From an uncultured Opitutaceae bacterium (lineage in GTDB: Bacteria; Verrucomicrobiota; Verrucomicrobiia; Opitutales; Opitutaceae): a stretch of 13,642 nt of DNA. The DNA lies in contig CAKZMS010000690.1 of the NCBI GenBank assembly GCA_937128785.1, forward strand, positions 1 through 13,642. The letters run 5' to 3'. This document shows positions 6,845-12,694 of the stretch, piece after piece; position 1 is the stretch's first letter; each line of letters begins with the position of its first letter. The position numbers and the translations under genes are program-made. The notes under the pieces are model-generated. The model did no database searches. It was not told the origin of the DNA and was given only the letters and a program-made list of their open reading frames with translations.

Positions 6845-8722
6845 ATGCCTATGATCATGAATATCGCATCGTTTCTTCCGAACCGTCTGTGGCTGCGAGG
6901 GCTGGCGGTCGGCGTGACCCTGGCGACCACCGTAGTCGCCGATGATCCTGTCGTCGTTTCACCGGCACCGATGGAAGTCGATGCCGATGGCTCGGGCGCC
7001 CACGGCCAGCTCTTTGTCGCATCGGAGATTCTCAGCGAGGAAACCGAGGACAGTCTGATCTATACCATCACGCGGGAGCCTCAATACGGACGGGTTGGTT
7101 TGGCGGGTGGCGAGTCCGGGGTGGATATATTTGAGACCAAAACCTCTGCTTTCGGCTACTTCGCCTATCGGCCCGAGGAGAGCTACGAAGGCACGGACTC
7201 GTTCGCTTACACTGTGCGCAACGAAACGTCCGGACTCACCTTCCAGAATGAAGTGATCGTCTACGTGACTCCCCCCCCACCGCTGGAGCTCGATGCCTTT
7301 GCAGTCGAAGCCGACCGACTGGTGCTACTCAACGTCACGGCCGTTGCCCTCAATACCCGTCCCAATACACCGATCAAGCAGTCGGTGCCAAGTCACGCCG
7401 ACTACATGACGCCTGAAGACCGGCAAAGCATAGCCAACCCCAAAATCGTCTATGCCCTCGACGACGCTGAAGCCGCGCAAAATGGCTCCGCCAAGCTCGA
7501 CCGCGACACAGGCGAGCTCACCTACGCGCCCAATCCCGGATTCATCGGTGAGGACGAATTCATCTACTACACGTTTGACGAAAACAACCCGCAGTTCGGG
7601 GTGGAGAACAGCATTGTGGTCACGGTCGAGCCCATCCGCCGTCAGAAACAGATGACCGTCGATCGCTCCAAGAGTCGCGAAATCGACCTAGTGTTTGTGA
7701 TCAACAACTCACGTTCGATGGCCCCTCACCAAGAGCGGATCTCGAGCTCGCTGAGTCGCTTCCGTCAGCTGTTCGATCAGCGTGAATGGGACTATCGGAT
7801 CGGGGTATTGACGACCGATTTCGTAAATCGACGGGCCTGCGTTTCCCGCGATGACCAATCTTACTACAAGCGCGTGCGATCGGTCGAATTCGATGAATCC
7901 GGCAACGTGGTGCTGGACCGCAAAGGCCGGCCGAAGAAGGACCGCAAGCGAGTCGCCAGCAACGGCAACCTCGTATCGCTCCCCGTCATGGCGCAACCTT
8001 GGGTCACCCCCGACACGTCGCCGGATGTGTTTGCCGAGTTGGTGAGAGTGGGCACCAACGGTTCCAAGAACCGCACCGCGTTTACTTCGGTCTACAACTT
8101 CGTGGCCGACTACTACCAGAAGCAGCATTCGTTTCTCCGGCCCGAGGCTACCACCATCGTCGTGTTCTTCATGGACGAAGAGGAAACCCGCATGGCCGCC
8201 TGGGAGACGAAACGCGACGGATCACGCCACGCCACCTGGATCGAGAATGGCGAGCTGCCTGATCTGATTGCGGACTACAACGACGACAATCCGGCGTCCC
8301 GCCTCACCCTGGACGGTTATCTGAACTACTGGGTGCTGCGCCCCTTCATCATCGCCAAAGGCAACCGCCGCGGGAATCTCGAGATCCAGGCGGTGGTCTC
8401 TTCCGACAACGTTTCCCATCGCCGCGCTGCGGAACTGACCGGAGGCTCCGTGCTCGATATTGAAAGTGAGTTTTCCGAGGAACTGGCCGCCCTGGGAGAC
8501 CGAATCGCCGAGACGGTTGCGGTGGCGCTCAACCCCATCGATGCCGGCGCCAGTTTCTATCCGCCCAGCCTGCGGGTCTTGGTCAACGGCGAGGAAGTTC
8601 CCGCCAATGCGAAGGACGGCTACACCTACGATCGGCGCAGCCACAGCATCCGGTTCGCCGGACCCACGAAGGACCGCGCCTTCGACGCCATCATCGAAAT
8701 CTCCTACGAGGAACACCTGTGA
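6845..8722 (+). CDS. Exported protein with Ig/cadherin-like repeats and a VWA-like domain
   Basis: This 625-residue protein begins with a signal peptide (basic n-region LPNRLWLRG, hydrophobic GLAVGVTLATTVV, cleavage near VVADD). Three ATGs (6845, 6851, 6857) lie in frame; a weak AGGTG just upstream does not decide between them. Two segments resemble tandem Ig/cadherin-like modules: residues 34-142, with FAYRPEESYEGTDSFAYTV, and about 150-262, with LTYAPNPGFIGEDEFIYYTF. A von Willebrand A-like domain spans about 280-560, opening DLVFVINNSRSM; the MIDAS motif normally D-x-S-x-S reads N287-x-S289-x-S291. Later landmarks are YRIGVLTTDF (317-326), VVFFMDEEE (439-447) and ELTGGSVLDI (530-539). A C-terminal beta tail (565-625) resembles those of VWA proteins in predatory and soil bacteria. 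Role unknown; adhesion or surface protein binding is the family-level guess. The gene is not obviously in an operon. Confidence 0.8.
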   Translation: MPMIMNIASFLPNRLWLRGLAVGVTLATTVVADDPVVVSPAPMEVDADGSGAHGQLFVASEILSEETEDSLIYTITREPQYGRVGLAGGESGVDIFETKTSAFGYFAYRPEESYEGTDSFAYTVRNETSGLTFQNEVIVYVTPPPPLELDAFAVEADRLVLLNVTAVALNTRPNTPIKQSVPSHADYMTPEDRQSIANPKIVYALDDAEAAQNGSAKLDRDTGELTYAPNPGFIGEDEFIYYTFDENNPQFGVENSIVVTVEPIRRQKQMTVDRSKSREIDLVFVINNSRSMAPHQERISSSLSRFRQLFDQREWDYRIGVLTTDFVNRRACVSRDDQSYYKRVRSVEFDESGNVVLDRKGRPKKDRKRVASNGNLVSLPVMAQPWVTPDTSPDVFAELVRVGTNGSKNRTAFTSVYNFVADYYQKQHSFLRPEATTIVVFFMDEEETRMAAWETKRDGSRHATWIENGELPDLIADYNDDNPASRLTLDGYLNYWVLRPFIIAKGNRRGNLEIQAVVSSDNVSHRRAAELTGGSVLDIESEFSEELAALGDRIAETVAVALNPIDAGASFYPPSLRVLVNGEEVPANAKDGYTYDRRSHSIRFAGPTKDRAFDAIIEISYEEHL

Positions 8723-8736
8723 GCCGCCTGCGGCGG

Positions 8737-8885
8737 AAGTAACAAGTTCCAAGTATGAAGTAACAAGAAGCCGAGCGGGAGCTCGGCGTTCCCAGCAGCT
8801 CCGCTGTAGCCGGGCGTGTTGAGCCCGGTGCCCGGCCTCTCCGCAGAACCCACTCCGCCGCACCTCGGTCAACGCCCGCGGCTAC
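8737..8885 (+). repeat. Cluster of short direct repeats and REP-like hairpins
   Basis: This fills most of the 176-base gap between the VWA gene and the minus-strand regulator. It holds an exact 10-base direct repeat, AAGTAACAAG, at 8737-8746 and 8758-8767. A perfect hairpin follows, GCCGAGC (8770-8776) with GCTCGGC (8781-8787) and a GGGA loop, then a second, CCGGGC (8810-8815) with GCCCGG (8823-8828). GTAGCCG (8806-8812) is also inverted as CGGCTAC (8879-8885), giving the right part imperfect inverted ends. No T run follows the hairpins, so terminator function is doubtful. The arrangement suggests dispersed REP-like or miniature repeat elements. Confidence 0.55.
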
Positions 8886-8898
8886 CACACATTTTTCC

Positions 8899-9390
8899 CT
8901 AGGCCGCCGGTTCGTCGTGATGCTTTTTCAAATCGGCCTCCAGCCCGCTGAAATTGCCCTTCTCCGCAGCCTGCACAAATCCTTCGGTGACACTCTTGAG
9001 CCCCTCCCACTGCGCCCGAATATGTTGGGCTTCCTTATCGGTAATTTGCTGATCCGACGCCGCCGAGGCAATCACCCCCAGCATGCTGGCAAACTGTTGC
9101 ACGATATCATTGGTCGCGGGCACCAGTTCCTCGGATTCGCGCATCGCGGCGGGATTGGAGATAAAAAATCCGCCCGCCTGCTGGGCCACCCACCGGGCAA
9201 TCCGATCATCTTCGGTCGACTCTATGAGCTGTTTTACCCGATCCAAGGGGTTCAGGGAGCCGCTGCCCGAGTCATCGGCCGGAGGCTCAGCCCACTTGTA
9301 GATCAGGGACAAGGATAGCCCCATGTCCGAACAAATCTGTTTGGCGCTGGTTTCCTTCAACAGGGCTTTGAGCAGTTCATGCGACTCCAT
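8899..9390 (-). CDS. Small HTH protein resembling phage CII-type regulators
   Basis: This 163-residue cytosolic protein has a putative N-terminal helix-turn-helix (about 14-34, with KQICSDMGLSLSLIYKW). It is followed by a short Ser/Gly/Asp linker, the conserved NPLDRVKQLIEST (47-59) and RIARWVAQQAGGFF (63-76). The layout resembles the phage regulatory protein CII family, and similar stand-alone chromosomal proteins occur in Verrucomicrobiota; that is from memory. The C-terminal half (about 85-160) is probably all alpha-helical and may mediate multimer formation. It is transcribed divergently from sucC with 99 bases between the starts, so it could regulate itself or sucCD. No neighbouring phage genes are present, so a domesticated regulator fits better than a prophage remnant. 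No convincing Shine-Dalgarno precedes the ATG. Confidence 0.75.
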   Translation of the reverse strand: MESHELLKALLKETSAKQICSDMGLSLSLIYKWAEPPADDSGSGSLNPLDRVKQLIESTEDDRIARWVAQQAGGFFISNPAAMRESEELVPATNDIVQQFASMLGVIASAASDQQITDKEAQHIRAQWEGLKSVTEGFVQAAEKGNFSGLEADLKKHHDEPAA

Positions 9391-9489
9391 GCCTGGGGAT
9401 CATGGAATTCCTTCGCTCGGTGGCAATCCTGCTACTGCGCACTTTTTGGCGTGCCTCCCCGCCCTGCCTCGTGCCAATACTGAACCTTT
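9391..9489. promoter_or_regulatory. Divergent promoter region between the HTH gene and sucC
   Basis: These 99 bases separate two divergent start codons and must hold the promoters for both, unless the promoters lie inside the genes. I see a GGAATTCC palindrome (9404-9411) and a moderately AT-rich part near sucC (CAATACTGAACCTTT), but no sigma-70 boxes with good spacing. The assignment rests on gene orientation. Confidence 0.45.
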
Positions 9490-10671
9490 ATGAACATCCA
9501 CGAGTATCAGGCCAAAACCCTGTTTGCGAAGTATGGTGTGTCTGTGCCCCCCGGGGCCGCCGCCAAATCCGCTGAAGAATTCGATACCGCCCTCGCCGAG
9601 CTCCCAGAAGGTCCGACCATGGTGAAATCCCAGATCCACGCCGGTGGGCGCGGTAAAGGCACCTTTACCGACGGCTACCAGGGCGGCGTGAAATTCTGCC
9701 CGACCAAGGCCGAAGCCAAGGAAATCGCCGGCAAGATGCTCAATAACACGCTGGTCACCGTCCAAACCGGCCCCGCCGGCCGCAAGGTGCAGACCATCTA
9801 CTTCACCGCCGCCAGCGACATCAAAAAGGAATACTACCTCGCCGTCCTGCTCGACCGGGCCACTTCCTGGCCGGTAATCGTGGCGTCGACCGAAGGTGGC
9901 GTGGAAATCGAAAAGGTCGCCGAAGAGACCCCGGAAAAGATCACCAAGGTGTTCATCGACCCTGCTTATGGCCTGGCCGACTACCAAGTCCGTGAGATCA
10001 TTTTCGGCCTCGGCTTCGAAAAAGCCGAAGCGAAGAACGCCGCCAAACTCATCCGCCAACTCTACAACTGCTTCTGGGATACGGACGCCTCCATGATTGA
10101 GGTCAATCCACTGATCACGACCCCGGACAACGAGGTCCTCGCCCTCGACGCCAAGGTCTCCTTCGACTCCAACGCCCTCTTCCGCCACCCCGACATTGTC
10201 GCGCTGCGCGATCTCAACGAAGAGGATCCGAAGGAAATCGAAGCCTCCAAGTTCGACCTCGCCTACATCGCCCTCGACGGAAACATCGCCTGTCTCGTCA
10301 ACGGAGCCGGCCTGGCGATGTCCACCATGGACATCATCAAACACTACGGCGGCAACCCGGCCAACTTCCTCGACGTCGGTGGTGGTGCTTCCAAGGAGAA
10401 AGTCGTAGCCGCCTTCAAAATCATTCTCGGTGACGCCCACGTGAAGGGAATATTCGTCAACATCTTCGGTGGCATCATGGACTGTAACGTCATCGCCGAA
10501 GGCATTGTTGAAGCCGTGAAGGAAGTCGGACACGAGCTCCCGCTCGTGGTCCGCCTCGAAGGTAACAACGTCGAAGCCGGCAAGAAAACGCTGGCCGACT
10601 CTGGTCTCCCGCTGGTCTCCGGCGACAGCATGGCCGACGCCGCCCAGAGAATCGTTAACCTCGTCGCCTGA
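9490..10671 (+). CDS. sucC: Succinyl-CoA synthetase (ADP-forming), beta subunit
   Basis: This 393-residue protein (E. coli 388) forms the nucleotide-binding subunit of succinyl-CoA synthetase, which couples succinyl-CoA cleavage to ATP or GTP formation in the TCA cycle. The N-terminal ATP-grasp fold starts [17 protein letters not shown] and contains the nucleotide loop HAGGRGKG (50-57). MIEVNPL and [16 protein letters not shown] supply the Asn and Asp that bind Mg. The C-terminal ligase domain shows [26 protein letters not shown] and [20 protein letters not shown], all typical. No Shine-Dalgarno precedes the ATG. Codon use, with frequent CTC leucines, matches the kor genes. sucD follows after a 112-base repeat-rich spacer, a longer gap than the usual few bases, though the pair are still expected to be co-transcribed. 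Confidence 0.96.
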   Translation: MNIHEYQAKTLFAKYGVSVPPGAAAKSAEEFDTALAELPEGPTMVKSQIHAGGRGKGTFTDGYQGGVKFCPTKAEAKEIAGKMLNNTLVTVQTGPAGRKVQTIYFTAASDIKKEYYLAVLLDRATSWPVIVASTEGGVEIEKVAEETPEKITKVFIDPAYGLADYQVREIIFGLGFEKAEAKNAAKLIRQLYNCFWDTDASMIEVNPLITTPDNEVLALDAKVSFDSNALFRHPDIVALRDLNEEDPKEIEASKFDLAYIALDGNIACLVNGAGLAMSTMDIIKHYGGNPANFLDVGGGASKEKVVAAFKIILGDAHVKGIFVNIFGGIMDCNVIAEGIVEAVKEVGHELPLVVRLEGNNVEAGKKTLADSGLPLVSGDSMADAAQRIVNLVA

Positions 10672-10677
10672 TCAACC

Positions 10678-10775
10678 GTAGCGAGCATCGAGTAGAGAGT
10701 AGTGAGCATCTCGAACCTACCGTTTCGACGTCCCGCGAAAGCCTACTCACTACCCGCTAGTCACTACCCACTACT
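10678..10775 (+). repeat. Direct and inverted short repeats between sucC and sucD
   Basis: The spacer contains two imperfect copies of GTAG(C/T)GAGCATC (starting 10678 and 10699) and a run of CACTACCC-type units (10748-10755, 10762-10769, then CACTAC at 10769-10774). GTAGTGAG (10699-10706) is the exact complement of CTCACTAC (10746-10753), so the left and right parts can fold into a long-range stem. No T run follows, so it is unlikely to end transcription. It looks like a dispersed intergenic repeat that expanded the spacer. Confidence 0.55.
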
Positions 10776-10783
10776 TTAGAAAA

Positions 10784-11698
10784 ATGTCCATTCTCATCAC
10801 TCCCGAAACCAAAATCATGGTCCAAGGCATCACGGGTGCCTTCGGCGGCAAACACGCCGGACTTTCGCTCGACTACGGCACCCAAGTGGTGGCCGGTGTC
10901 ACTCCCGGCAAAGGCGGCCTGTTCTTTGCCCATGGCGACGTCAAAGTTCCGATCTTCAATACCGTGGCCGAGGCGGCCGCCGCCACCGGCGCCACCGTTT
11001 CCGCCATCTTCGTCCCTCCTCCCTTCGCCGGTGACGCGATCCTCGAATGCGTGGACGCCGAGATCGATCTGGCCGTGGCCGTGACCGAAGGCATTCCGGT
11101 CAAGGACATGGTCCGGGTGAAGCGGGCCATGGAGGGCCGCAAAACCCGTTTGGTCGGCCCGAACTGCCCCGGTCTCGTGACCCCCGGCACCGGTCCGGAT
11201 TCCACCGGTGGCTGCCGCATCGGCATCGCCCCCGGCTACATCCACAAGCCCGGCCACGTCGGCGTGGTATCGCGCTCCGGTACCCTCACTTACGAGGCGG
11301 TGTACCAATTGACCGTCAAAGACATCGGCCAATCCACCTGCGTGGGTATCGGCGGGGATCCGGTCAATGGCACCTCCCACCTCGATGTGATTAAACTCTT
11401 CAATGAGGATCCCGACACGCACGGCATCATCATGATCGGTGAAATCGGTGGCTCGGCCGAAGAAGACGCCGCCCAGTTCCTCGCCGATGAGAAGAAGCGC
11501 GGCCGCTGGAAGCCGACCGCAGGCTTTATCGCGGGCCGCACCGCGCCTCCGGGCCGCCGCATGGGCCATGCCGGTGCGATCGTCGCCGGTGGCAAGGGCG
11601 GGGCCGAGGACAAGATCGAAGCCATGCAGTCCGCCGGTATCGTCGTGGCCGAAAGCCCGGCGCAGCTGGGCGAGGCTGTGCTGGAAGCGATTGGGTGA
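10784..11698 (+). CDS. sucD: Succinyl-CoA synthetase, alpha subunit (apparently mosaic)
   Basis: This 304-residue protein is the CoA-binding and phosphohistidine subunit partnering SucC (E. coli 289). The CoA-binding Rossmann domain starts [10 protein letters not shown] and contains [12 protein letters not shown] (14-25), GVTPGKGG (38-45) and [11 protein letters not shown] (76-86). [11 protein letters not shown] (125-135) is followed by an insertion (TGPDSTGG, 136-143) absent from the E. coli protein. [11 protein letters not shown] and [10 protein letters not shown] come next, then [12 protein letters not shown] (219-230). The phosphorylated histidine is H262 in [16 protein letters not shown]. 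From about residue 224 the sequence ([46 protein letters not shown]) looks alphaproteobacterial, whereas the first 200 residues do not. All active-site motifs are intact, so the product should work if the sequence is real. No Shine-Dalgarno precedes the ATG. The stop overlaps the GTG of the next frame. Confidence 0.93.
   Translation: MSILITPETKIMVQGITGAFGGKHAGLSLDYGTQVVAGVTPGKGGLFFAHGDVKVPIFNTVAEAAAATGATVSAIFVPPPFAGDAILECVDAEIDLAVAVTEGIPVKDMVRVKRAMEGRKTRLVGPNCPGLVTPGTGPDSTGGCRIGIAPGYIHKPGHVGVVSRSGTLTYEAVYQLTVKDIGQSTCVGIGGDPVNGTSHLDVIKLFNEDPDTHGIIMIGEIGGSAEEDAAQFLADEKKRGRWKPTAGFIAGRTAPPGRRMGHAGAIVAGGKGGAEDKIEAMQSAGIVVAESPAQLGEAVLEAIG
11380..11490. other. Putative lineage junction inside sucD
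   Basis: The switch from Opitutaceae-like to Rhodobacteraceae-like sequence falls within or next to the strongly conserved codons for [13 protein letters not shown]. The frame is kept across it, as expected for either homologous recombination or an assembly join through shared k-mers. The exact point cannot be set without homologues of both parents. Confidence 0.55.
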
Positions 11699-12123
11699 TA
11701 GCCTACTGGCCCTCCAAAGGCGCTGAATGTAGCGCACGACCCTGGGTGGGTGCTGCAAGCGCCCTCCCTGGGGGAGGGTCGGGCGCTGCCCGGCGGTGCC
11801 GCCAGGCGGGAGTCATTCTCGCGGTTGCCTGCATGGGCAACGTGGTCAGCGCCGAAACTTCGAAGGAACCACCGTTGGACCGTTTCATCGTACGCGCCAT
11901 TCCCGGCGTCACAGGCGCTTCGACAGAAACGCTGGGTGATGACCGCATCTCATTCACTTATTTGAGCATTCGTGTCGACGATGGGGAATTGCAGCAAGCG
12001 GCCGATTTCTGGTGTGCGCAGTTTGAAGGTTCCCCGAGACTTGTTTCGGATACTGCGGTCGGCAACTCACTTCTGCTATTTGAGCGTCGCCAGTCAATAT
12101 TCGACTGCGCGATCGGCAACTAG
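11695..12123 (+). CDS. Small exported protein of unknown function, start uncertain
   Basis: The frame runs from a GTG that overlaps the sucD stop (GTGA) to TAG at 12123, 142 codons. The part that looks like protein begins near codon 35: an Arg-containing stretch, a hydrophobic segment ([11 protein letters not shown]) and a cleavage-like VVSA-E, suggesting a signal peptide. The mature part is about 90 residues with two cysteines (WCAQF and FDCAIGN), which could form a disulfide in the periplasm. The first ~40 codons read through a GC-rich hairpin repeat (11735-11812), so either the true start was altered by that repeat or translation starts at the GTG by coupling to sucD. The only other in-frame ATG (11833) would remove the signal peptide. 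I do not recognise the family. The gene sits between sucD and the DUF805 gene, 10 bases before the latter. Confidence 0.5.
   Translation: MIAYWPSKGAECSARPWVGAASALPGGGSGAARRCRQAGVILAVACMGNVVSAETSKEPPLDRFIVRAIPGVTGASTETLGDDRISFTYLSIRVDDGELQQAADFWCAQFEGSPRLVSDTAVGNSLLLFERRQSIFDCAIGN
11735..11812 (+). repeat. GC-rich double-hairpin repeat after sucD
   Basis: Two adjacent hairpins are visible. In the first, AGCGCCC (11758-11764) pairs with GGGCGCT (11781-11787), with a further CTCCC/GGGAG-type inner stem. In the second, GCCCGGCGG (11788-11796) pairs with CCGCCAGGC (11799-11807) with one mismatch. The order CCTGGGTGGG, CCCTCCCTGGGGG, GGGCGCTGCCCGG is one I associate with an abundant intergenic repeat of Rhodobacteraceae; that is memory, not a search. 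It is read in frame by the small exported protein gene. Confidence 0.6.
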
Positions 12124-12133
12124 GGGATAGGAC

Positions 12134-12694
12134 ATGAGTCAAGTAAAAGCCATGACCTTCTCTGATGCCATCCGCACCTGTTTCGCCAAGTTCTTCACCT
12201 TCTCAGGGCGCGCCTCGCGGTCTGAATACTGGTTCTTTTTCCTGTTCATCGTGATCTGGAATATCATCGCCGGGATCATTGACTGGCAGTTTTTCACTCA
12301 GGTCGCTGTGACGGAAACGGATACGTCCAAATCCATCACCGCCACCTCTTCGCAACCGGTGCAGAGCATCGTCGGCCTGATCGTTTTCTTCCCGCATCTG
12401 GCTGTCGCGTGGCGACGGATGCATGATACCGGGCGCAGCGGGCTTTATGCTTTGCTGCCGATCCTGCTGATCCTTGGGGCCTTTGCGGTTCTGATCTTCG
12501 GCATCGGCCTCGCCTCTCATTTCCAGCATGGTGGCACTCTGGACATTTTGTTTACCCGCGCAACATTGCTGATCGTCATCCCGACACTTATCGTTCTGGT
12601 GGTGTCGCCCCTCCTGGTGCTGTGGTGGCTGACCCGCCCCAGCCAGCCAGGCACCAATCAATACGGTCCCAACCCACATGAGGTAGCCCAATGA
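12134..12694 (+). CDS. DUF805 family inner-membrane protein
   Basis: This 186-residue protein carries the DUF805 hallmarks: an N-terminal amphipathic stretch with FSDAIRTCFAKFFTFSGRASRSEYW (9-33, essentially the family signature), PHLAVAWRRMHDTGRSG (87-103), and a C-terminal WWLTRPSQPGTNQYGPNP (164-181). Four hydrophobic segments (about 33-50, 77-93, 104-125 and 142-166) suggest a polytopic inner-membrane protein. The function of DUF805 proteins is not established. The ATG at 12134 follows a purine-rich GGGGATAGGA; a second ATG at 12152 is less well placed. Its stop overlaps the sucA start by four bases (ATGA), so the two are probably translationally coupled. I recall DUF805 or small hypothetical genes between sucD and sucA in Rhodobacteraceae suc operons. 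Confidence 0.9.
   Translation: MSQVKAMTFSDAIRTCFAKFFTFSGRASRSEYWFFFLFIVIWNIIAGIIDWQFFTQVAVTETDTSKSITATSSQPVQSIVGLIVFFPHLAVAWRRMHDTGRSGLYALLPILLILGAFAVLIFGIGLASHFQHGGTLDILFTRATLLIVIPTLIVLVVSPLLVLWWLTRPSQPGTNQYGPNPHEVAQ
12680..12684 (+). promoter_or_regulatory. Ribosome-binding site of sucA
   Basis: GAGGT lies six bases before the sucA ATG, inside the end of the DUF805 gene, and confirms the ATGA-overlap start. Sites like this are missing before the genes at 21, 1479, 3123, 5021, 6022, 9490 and 10784. Confidence 0.7.

Noticed and set aside
8770..8787. GCCGAGC/GCTCGGC hairpin as terminator of the VWA gene
   Set aside because: Stem is good but no T run follows; kept only as part of the repeat cluster.
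8899..9390. Prophage remnant, because of the CII-like protein
   Set aside because: No integrase, other phage genes or attachment-site duplication nearby; a stand-alone chromosomal regulator fits better.
9400..10533. 377-codon minus-strand open frame opposite sucC
   Set aside because: Same shadow pattern; sucC motifs are complete on the plus strand.
10678..10775. CRISPR array between sucC and sucD
   Set aside because: Units are only 6-12 bases, irregularly spaced and without spacers of constant length.
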